Assembly (NCBI GenBank): GCA_036939975.1
Contig: JALLPB010000752.1
Coordinates: 1 to 13,152 of the forward strand
Reading direction: 5' to 3'
DNA length: 13,152 nucleotides
Origin: Cyclostephanos tholiformis
Lineage: Eukaryota > Bacillariophyta > Thalassiosirophyceae > Thalassiosirales > Thalassiosiraceae
A program made the position numbers and the translations under genes. Below the pieces are notes generated by a model that saw only the letters and a list, made by a program, of their open reading frames with translations, was not told the DNA's origin and searched no databases. Positions 6,621 to 13,152 of the stretch are shown one piece after another (within the stretch, counting starts at the first letter, position 1; every line of letters begins with the position of its first letter).

Positions 6621-8145
6621 GCAACTAAGTATCTTACTAGTGACCTTTACTACCTTAGGTAAAAGGACATAAGATTTGCCTTCCCATTGTGATCTTATGC
6701 CTTAAGATGCACACATGAGTTTGAATTTCATTGATCTATGAATTTGAATAGATATCATGTATGCATTATCATACCCATGTCACATTTTACTGAATCCTGA
6801 ATCTGAATCCATGCATCATATTATCATTTTAGGTGCCTGATATATTTGCTTTTCCAAATACCATATTTGAGTTTACTTGGTTATTCTTTAATTTTGTCTT
6901 CCTATTAATGATCAAAATTACCCTGCTAAGATGTCATTCAACCTTACCAATTTCTTTGTTTTACTACACATCATGTTCAACTTCTTCACACTTTCTGTTA
7001 CTTTACCGGTACAATCCTTGCTCCACTTGTCCTAGGATATGCTTCTTTGACTTGAATTTCCTCATCAACCTACCATAAGCATGTTTTTGCTATTTTACAT
7101 TAGCAGTGGTCTGCTTTCAGCTTAAGTAATTCTGGGAGTCCAGCAAATGGGTGGAGTCAGAAAGAATGCAAAAAAAAGAATAGTAATCTTGAGAAATTCT
7201 AGAACAATTTGGTCACCATTCTTGTTACAAATCTTTATCCATACATCACGACAGCTATTGGCCATGGGATTTAGGTGTGAAGTGGTATTGTTCTAAGCTT
7301 AGTTATATTAAGTCTCATTGTGAGCACAGGACAGTGAACGGATATCTTCTTGTCAAAGCCTAGTTGTGACATGAAGAATACCATTTGTCTTGTTCCCCAT
7401 TCATTGTTGGTGTTGGCCTATCTCTTGACTGCATCATATTTAGGCAGCAAAAGCAAGGTAACAACATTGTAACAAGAGACAAGAGTATTTTGCTTAAGTT
7501 GTAGAAGAACAATTCAAAACACAGTATAAAAAACATGACAAACATCCCCACCATGGCAAGTTTCTGCCCCTCTAGTGGTGTGAATTTACTAATTTCCCCA
7601 AATGCAGTACACGGGAGATGTGAACGAGGGGTTTGTCGAGGGCTCTGCTGAAGCAAATCAGTTAAATTGGTAAACTGACTAAGTAATAAATTAATTTCTA
7701 CGTACACTATACCTACAATTTATCCAATTTGCCAGTAATTTTGACAACCATGCTGCCAAGGCAATATGGAGCGAGTCAATCACCCAATGGAGCACAATGT
7801 GGCTTTATGTGGAGCCCCTGCACTGGAAGCCACCATCAGGCAAGTGCCCACCCGGTATCACCATGTCAGCAGCTGCAATGGTTGTCATCATTGTTGTGAA
7901 CAAAAACACAATTCACAACTAGGTTATACCTAGCAATTATTGCCCCTTTTTACTAGTAAACCTATTTAATTTTGGGGCACAAAACAGATCCTCTACTCAG
8001 TTATTTGATGTGATAAGCTTCATAAACTAATGAGTTGAGAGCTTCGTAGCTGACAAACTCAGGTAATTTTTGTTATCTTTGGATTTTTGAGCAGACAACA
8101 ATTGGCAAAGACATGATAATTTTCTTCAAAGCCTGAAAAAATTGT

Positions 8146-8163
8146 TGGCACATATATGTGCCA
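8146..8163. repeat. Perfect 18-bp palindrome
   Basis: TGGCACATATATGTGCCA equals its own reverse complement. Outside it, ATTG (8141-8144) and CAAT (8168-8171) can extend pairing past short unpaired bases. No gene is adjacent. It may be a relic of a transposon end or a chance cruciform-forming site. Confidence 0.7.
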
Positions 8164-8750
8164 GTAGCAATTAAGCTGTTAAAGATGGAAACCATGGCAC
8201 CCTCCCCCTGCTATCTAAAATCTGGCTGAAACAAGATGAGAACTTGGGCAGATAGCTGGAGTGAGTGCATGTCATTTCACAGCAGAATAAGAAAGCATGC
8301 TCAGATGCCACCTTTACTCCACAAGTGAGCTAAGCCACGGTGTGTAGAAAAATAGCAAATAAAATAAAGAATAGATGAGTTTCACATAGAAAAGATAGCT
8401 GTGTGTCAAAAATTGTTATCGATCGTGCGAGAATGGTGATCTTAATTATCTTTAAAATTGAAGCAGGGGGGACCATGGTCATCATATTTGTTGCATTCTT
8501 TTTGGATGCACGTTATGTTGTGTTTATGGTGCAAAGCCACTGGTTTTGAATCAGCTGTTGGTCGAATTTGGATTGAAATGAAACCTACATACATAGGCTG
8601 TAGTTTTAAAATACAAGAGAATATATGATTTTTGCCTTACTAACCCGCTGGGAAAAGATATTGTTAAGTTCAAGTATGATGTTTCTGCTCAAAACAATAG
8701 CTCCCTTCCTGTACTTAAAAACTTTAATGAATGGAGAAATTTTGTATTAA

Positions 8751-8790
8751 ATAATACTTCATTTTGGATTATAATACTTTATTTGATTGT
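8751..8790. repeat. Imperfect 20-bp tandem duplication
   Basis: ATAATACTTCATTTTGGATT (8751-8770) is followed directly by ATAATACTTTATTTGATTGT (8771-8790). The first nine bases are identical and the rest similar. This is an A+T-rich slippage-type repeat. Confidence 0.5.
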
Positions 8791-9001
8791 AAGTAAAAAT
8801 ATGTATTTCTGAGTTTTAAGTATCTCAAGCTTGATGAAAATTTCTAAGAACATTTGTTGGGACAACACCAATATTAGTAACTAATTTTACACAATATGCT
8901 GCTATTACAAGAGAGATTTTAGTGTAATACAAAAATTAATTCGATCTGCATAGGGAATTATCATGCCAAATCTCAAATTGAAAGGGGAAATTGAAGTCAT
9001 T

Positions 9002-9100
9002 TTTATCAATACTAAAACTTACATATGTAAAAGTAATTTTGAAAGAAAACATCGGCATCTATTTATCATACCAAACCCTACATATGTAGAGGTTTTATTT
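9002..9100. repeat. Two related units centred on TACATATGTA palindromes
   Basis: Two diverged direct copies start TTTATCA-ATACTAAAAC and TTTATC-ATACCAAACC. Each carries a 12-bp perfect palindrome: TTACATATGTAA at 9019-9030 and CTACATATGTAG at 9078-9089, 59 bp apart. The palindrome core is conserved while its outer bases changed in a compensating way. Confidence 0.55.
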
Positions 9101-9510
9101 AAATTCCTTATACCACCAGCGAACTCTCAATAACCAGCTGCCACTCACATTCCATAACACAAAACAGACACAAAAACAAAAACACGACCACTGCAGTCCC
9201 CACTACCTGCTGCCTTACAGCAGCTTAAATTTATTTGTTGTGCAATAAATCTTGATATTTTGTACAACTTATGTTTTTTAATTTCTATTTTTCTACAGGC
9301 AGCAGCACAGTGTGCTTGCATTCAAAAGGGGATTTTGGAAGCAATTGCTCATGATATTTTGTTCTGCTGAATTCTGAATTGGAACAATTTGCACTAGTAA
9401 CCCAAGCTATCAGGCGATATTTTATTTTTAATGCCGCCAGATTTCTCATCATGTTTTGGCCTTATTTTGTAGAGTTGTGGGGGGGGGTGCTATGGTCACA
9501 GTGTTTTATG

Positions 9511-9557
9511 TAGCGCTAGAGTAAGGTAAGGTAGAGTACATACTGTGTACTAGAGTA
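9511..9557. repeat. TAGAGTA direct repeats with small dyad
   Basis: TAGAGTA occurs at 9517, 9532 and 9551, and AGTACA (9535-9540) pairs with TGTACT (9546-9551). A nine-G run lies just upstream at 9479-9487. The cluster suggests a decayed repeat end, but no family is recognised. Confidence 0.4.
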
Positions 9558-9699
9558 GTAATACTTAGTGAAATAATAGTTAGAAAAAAAAATAATAGCA
9601 TTTGATTGGTGCAACATCTAAAATAGCCTGAGATTGCTTTGGATGGGTGTGAGCATTTTTGATTCTCACATGAAAATTGTGAGAAACAAAAATTCGTCG

Positions 9700-10563
9700 C
9701 ATCCATAAAAAAGGAAACTGAAAAAGATTCAAATTCTACACTTATGTAGGAACCAGTATGACAAGTTTGTTGCTGCCTCTTCTACATTGTTTGGAATCAG
9801 TACTAAATTTAATAAAATCAAACTACATTATGCCACCTTCTAATACTTGTCAAATGATCTAACTATAGGACATAGAAGGATTATATTTAATGTTCCATCA
9901 ATATTGTCTTGGTGAGCACTTTTGATGAAAACCAAGGAGAAGGACAACATCACATGGAGCAAGGGCAGGGCTGCCCCACTGAGCTGCATGCTGGACTTGG
10001 TCATCAATCACACTGACATTTATTGGCAGGGGTATTGTTACTTGTGTTGTCACAGCCAGTGTTAGTCCTGTAGGTGGCACTGTTGAGCAGGGAGAGAATA
10101 CTATCCTGCAACAAAGAGAAGAACACTGCCAAGATACTGGGAGTATAAGTAGTCAAAGTGAGTGGGTTTGAGGTGGACAGTTGACTCCTCACCAACATGC
10201 CTTGCCTGCTCTATCCCAGGAACAACATAGGGCCAGAATTGTCATTGCAGGAGGAACAGTGCTGTCTAGTTGAGGTGAAGTAGGATTGTCACAAGTACAA
10301 GGAGGCAGAAATTTGAGCAGTGAAGGATGAGGGGATGTTGCATTGGAGGGAGCAGGCCAATGCAGGGGAGAAGAGAAAGCCAAACTTTGTCAATCCAGAC
10401 AATATGGTGGATGAGAAGGTGGATCTGTTATTTGTTGTTCAAGAACATGGTTGTCACCTCCACCACCAAAGAAGTAGAAGAAGAAGTCTTTGCTTGATTG
10501 GATCAATACTTACCATTTAACCCTTCATCTATCCAGTCACAACTATAAATGTTTTGAATGGAT
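9700..10563. other. 864-bp stretch with no CpG
   Basis: Reading every base, the last CpG before this stretch is at 9698-9699 and the next at 10564-10565. G+C by hand count over 9721-10560 is about 42%, so random order would give roughly 37 CpGs. The part 9900-10520 looks like former non-A+T-rich sequence (gene or transposon) decayed beyond recognition. I see no frame worth calling a gene. Confidence 0.85.
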
Positions 10564-12240
10564 CGATATCAGATATATACTATTCTAGTTTATTTTATTT
10601 TAGTAAAAACTATTTTTTTCATTTTGAGTAAATTTATAAAGACATATTTCCACATCATATGTAATACTTTAGCACAACTATGCAATGATTCTGTTCATTT
10701 TGCATACTATTTCTACTGTAGTAGTTTAGAAAATATGTACAGGTCAACCTATGCTATTTCCAAAAAAATCACAGCAAACAAACACTCCAAAAACTTTCAA
10801 GGTTTTTTGTCAAGGTATCTGGACAATAAATAATTTTTGCTCCATAGATTATAGATCAGAATAGATACATAAAATGGATTTCTTTTGCATTTTCATTCGG
10901 GAACAATCAAAATTATCATCTACTCTTCAGAGAAAGACTGTCACTTTTGGCCTATTTATCACAAATACTTAAAAGTGTTCATATCCAAACTAATATCATA
11001 ATATCATATAGATAGAGGTAGAGGACAGTCTCAACTTTCCATCGATATGAAGGTTGGAGTAAAACTACAATCCTATTGTGTAGATATGTATGTGCACAGG
11101 ATAGCACACACAGCAACCCTACAAAGAGATTCTATTCAAACAAGTCCTATAAAAAAGAAACATGTCACATCCATCATGGTGAAATCGCTGCCAACATTGC
11201 CATGATCACCAAAGAAAAATCCTACCATGCCCCCAACTGACACTAACTTGCCTCTGCTGTTGGTGTCAATTCCTTTGTGCATATTCTATCCCCCCTCACA
11301 TGTCACATGCGCACAATGACAGTCTCTTGCAACTGCACCAAATATACTTGGAGTCATCATCAATGCTCCTTCTCTGATGCAGCAGACAATAAATGCAGTC
11401 ACTGTGAAAAGATGCACCTTTGTTGCTTTTTCAAGTTATTGTGTGAATTCATGTGTTTAATATCATGAATTGTTCATCTTAAATCATGCATCATGTTGTC
11501 ATATAATCATGTCATATCATATTAAAAATCAGCCATCATAATGATCTTGTTTGTTAAATGTCCATAAATTGTACTTTAAATAGCAAGTTCATGTCGAATC
11601 AGGATGAATTTCCAAGTGGAATTGTTACGGATTTGGGGAGTGCATTTGTTGCAATTGGGTAACAGTGAACTCTACCACCATCACCGGATTACTTCAAATG
11701 TGTCTGGTGGAGATAGCTGCAGCACTAGTATTCAACAAAAGCACTTCCCTTGGGAAAGTCATAGACATGATCAATAATCCACTGGTGTTTCTCCTTGGGT
11801 TTGTGTTTCAAGGTCTTTGTTGTCTTTCTCTCTCCGCACTCAAAGTGCATCAATTGCACACTCTCAATGACAAATGATATCTAACATTGCTTGTCATTGT
11901 CATAATCCTTGTGCAAGGATGAACTTCAATGAGCAGCAACATGTACTACATGATGTTTCCATTTGTGTCACCAACAATGTTATAATCTATGATGAAATTA
12001 AAGATTAAGTCAATGTATTTGATGGAGGCAATCCTAAAGCTCCATCCATCCATCCTCCTGATGGACTTACTTGGCAAAGCATTCTTCCCACATCAGAGCT
12101 ATAAAATTTGAAAACAAAACAAACCCCAATTAGTGTTCGTTGTGTCCTTGGGTTAATAATTTGTTGCCATTCATTCAGTTGCCACATACCCATGCACTAT
12201 TTATAATTGGCATATCTGGTTTGAACCGAATTTATTCTCA

Positions 12241-12760
12241 GGTTGCACCCATATGCCCATTTGCAGCATATGAAGGTGCTGAAACATGTCATAAACATCC
12301 AATATGGATGTGAGATACAGAGTGGGGTGGTTTACAGCCTCAAGACGTGACCCCATGATGCTATTTGAGCTCACCCTTACCCCCCATTTTCCAAAAATTT
12401 GGCTCCCACCTGCAAAGGTATAAGTGTAAGGATTCACCCATATGCCCATCCACAGTATATGAAGATGCTCAAACACTTATATAAACATCCAAAATGGAGG
12501 CACTGGATCAGTCAGTGTTGGTTTTCAGCCTCAATCATGACACACCAGCACTACATCAGTTGGGCTTGAACTTTCCTAATTTTTGCCCACCACCTGCATG
12601 TACAGCATAAGGGTGCACTGATATGCCCATTCACAGCATATGAAGGTGCTCAAACACTTCATGTACATCAAAAAAAGATGAGGGAGGCAGTCACCATTAG
12701 TTTACAGCCTCACCCATGAGTACCCATGTCATTTGGGCTCCACCACACTGCAGATCCCCT
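12241..12760. repeat. Three copies of a 181-189-bp tandem repeat
   Basis: Copies start at 12241, 12430 and 12611 (periods 189 and 181). Each opens with a block around ATATGCCCAT, CAGCATATGAAGGTGCT (or close variants) and AAACA, then ACATC. Each carries CAGCCTCA at offset 94, 96 and 94. Copies 1 and 2 share a CCACCTGCA-like segment near the end; copy 3 fades near 12760. It looks like a short satellite or the internal repeats of a larger element and has no coding frame through it. Confidence 0.85.
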
Positions 12761-12839
12761 GGTATTCTGAGATGGACAGACATTATCCAAGAATCAGCCA
12801 GCCTCACATTCATGCCAACACCATACAAAGTATGTAGTC

Positions 12840-12860
12840 GAGAGCAACATTGTTGCTCTC
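12840..12860. repeat. 21-bp near-perfect palindrome
   Basis: GAGAGCAACA (12840-12849), one central T, then TGTTGCTCTC (12851-12860). As a hairpin it gives an 8-bp stem with a 5-nt loop. It lies between the 185-bp repeats and the 9-bp minisatellite. Confidence 0.65.
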
Positions 12861-12939
12861 ATAATCTTTAATGTATTTTGTCACCACAATACTGCCTTAT
12901 TTGTACACTAAAAATTAGTTCTATTGTTGATCTACATCT

Positions 12940-13101
12940 TGTCAGCCTCACTGGGCTTGTCGGCCACACAGGCCCCATGTGCCTCACTGGCCTCATTGGA
13001 TTCACTTGTTCCATTGGCTTCATTGACCACATTGGACTAGTTTGCCTCACATGACAAATCAATCCCATCAGCCCTATTGGCCTCGTCCACCACACAGTGA
13101 C
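12940..13101. repeat. 9-bp minisatellite, about 18 units
   Basis: The sequence divides into 9-base units in constant phase, consensus close to CATTGGCCT. Examples are CACTGGGCT (12949), CACTGGCCT (12985), CATTGGATT (12994), CATTGGCTT (13012), CATTGGACT (13030) and TATTGGCCT (13075). Units are strongly diverged but no phase slip is visible. Because 9 is a multiple of 3, the minus strand reads as a repetitive three-residue peptide pattern, an effect of the array rather than evidence for a gene. Confidence 0.85.
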
Positions 13102-13152
13102 CTAGGCGGGTGGATAACTCCTCTCCTGAAGTGAAAAACGAGTGGAAAACGA

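Larger units (their letters stand above)
6621..12240. other. Gene-poor CpG-depleted region
   Basis: No protein family, tRNA, rRNA or intact transposon is recognisable on either strand. Open frames are under about 115 codons, mostly lack an ATG, and look like composition effects. CpG is very rare (many 60-base stretches have none), in sharp contrast with 1-2000. Most of it is A+T-rich; 9900-10520 is richer in G+C yet has no CpG. Internal features are an 18-bp palindrome (8146-8163), a 20-bp imperfect duplication (8751-8790), paired palindromic repeats (9002-9100) and a TAGAGTA cluster (9517-9557). Heavily mutated transposon remains are the likeliest content. Confidence 0.6.

Noticed and set aside
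6833..7078. 81-codon plus-strand frame
   Set aside because: Begins at GTG, is Phe/Leu-rich from A+T-rich DNA, and has no recognised motif.
7360..7707. 115-codon minus-strand frame with a hydrophobic stretch
   Set aside because: Begins at GTG on the minus strand, has no family motif, and the hydrophobic run is expected from T-rich codons in this region.
10558..10833. 91-codon frame with an ATG start, rich in Ile/Phe/Tyr
   Set aside because: Composition follows the very A+T-rich DNA; no domain, no neighbours and no splice or promoter signals support it.
11665..11877. 70-codon frame resembling a small membrane protein
   Set aside because: Starts at GTG in a eukaryotic region and lies in CpG-depleted decayed sequence; no family recognised.
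12200..12240. tRNA-like GGTTTGAACC sequence
   Set aside because: It resembles a T-loop only superficially; no cloverleaf arms can be drawn around it.
12241..12760. CRISPR array
   Set aside because: Repeats are 181-189 bp, diverged and contiguous, without short conserved repeats and unique spacers; the DNA is eukaryotic.
12868..13095. Minus-strand repetitive peptide frame
   Set aside because: Openness and periodicity are explained by the 9-bp minisatellite, whose unit is a multiple of three.

Overview
The window reads as nuclear DNA from a diatom or close photosynthetic stramenopile. Three signs point that way: a protein N-terminus with the secondary-plastid ASAFAP-type cleavage motif, a short spliceosomal intron, and a decayed Ty1/copia-type element whose protein motifs fit diatom copia lineages. 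The species cannot be fixed from the sequence. I see no bacterial gene, tRNA, rRNA or CRISPR array.

Layout. (1) 1-501 is the upstream region of the only intact gene. It carries a 17-bp tandem duplication, two CO2/cAMP-responsive-element-like hexamers (152-167) and an 11-bp inverted repeat (240-284). (2) 502-1998 encodes a plastid-targeted bestrophin-family anion (chloride/bicarbonate) channel with one 93-nt phase-0 intron that has no in-frame stop. (3) 1999-2504 is 3' flank with small hairpins and a short unexplained reading frame that stops at the retroelement border. (4) 2505-6521 is a 4.0-kb LTR retrotransposon: 290-bp LTRs with TG...CA ends, about 9% diverged, bracketing gag, protease, integrase and RNase H remnants. 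The reverse-transcriptase core and the gag N-terminus are missing, and there are several stops and frameshifts. (5) 6522-6620 is a dyad-rich, CpG-rich block. (6) About 6621-13152 is gene-poor and extremely CpG-depleted, with 864 bp entirely free of CpG at about 42% G+C. It holds palindromes, short duplications, three copies of a 181-189-bp tandem repeat (12241-12760) and a 9-bp minisatellite (12940-13101).

How it fits together. The window looks like the edge between a compact gene and a repeat graveyard. The retroelement cannot make a working polymerase and is unlikely to interact with the channel gene. Its decay is dominated by CpG transitions, which with the CpG-depleted tail suggests long-term cytosine methylation of the repeat compartment. 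I do not see a convincing new biological system. The most promising biology is the plastid bestrophin with possible CO2-responsive promoter elements and an exitron-like intron.
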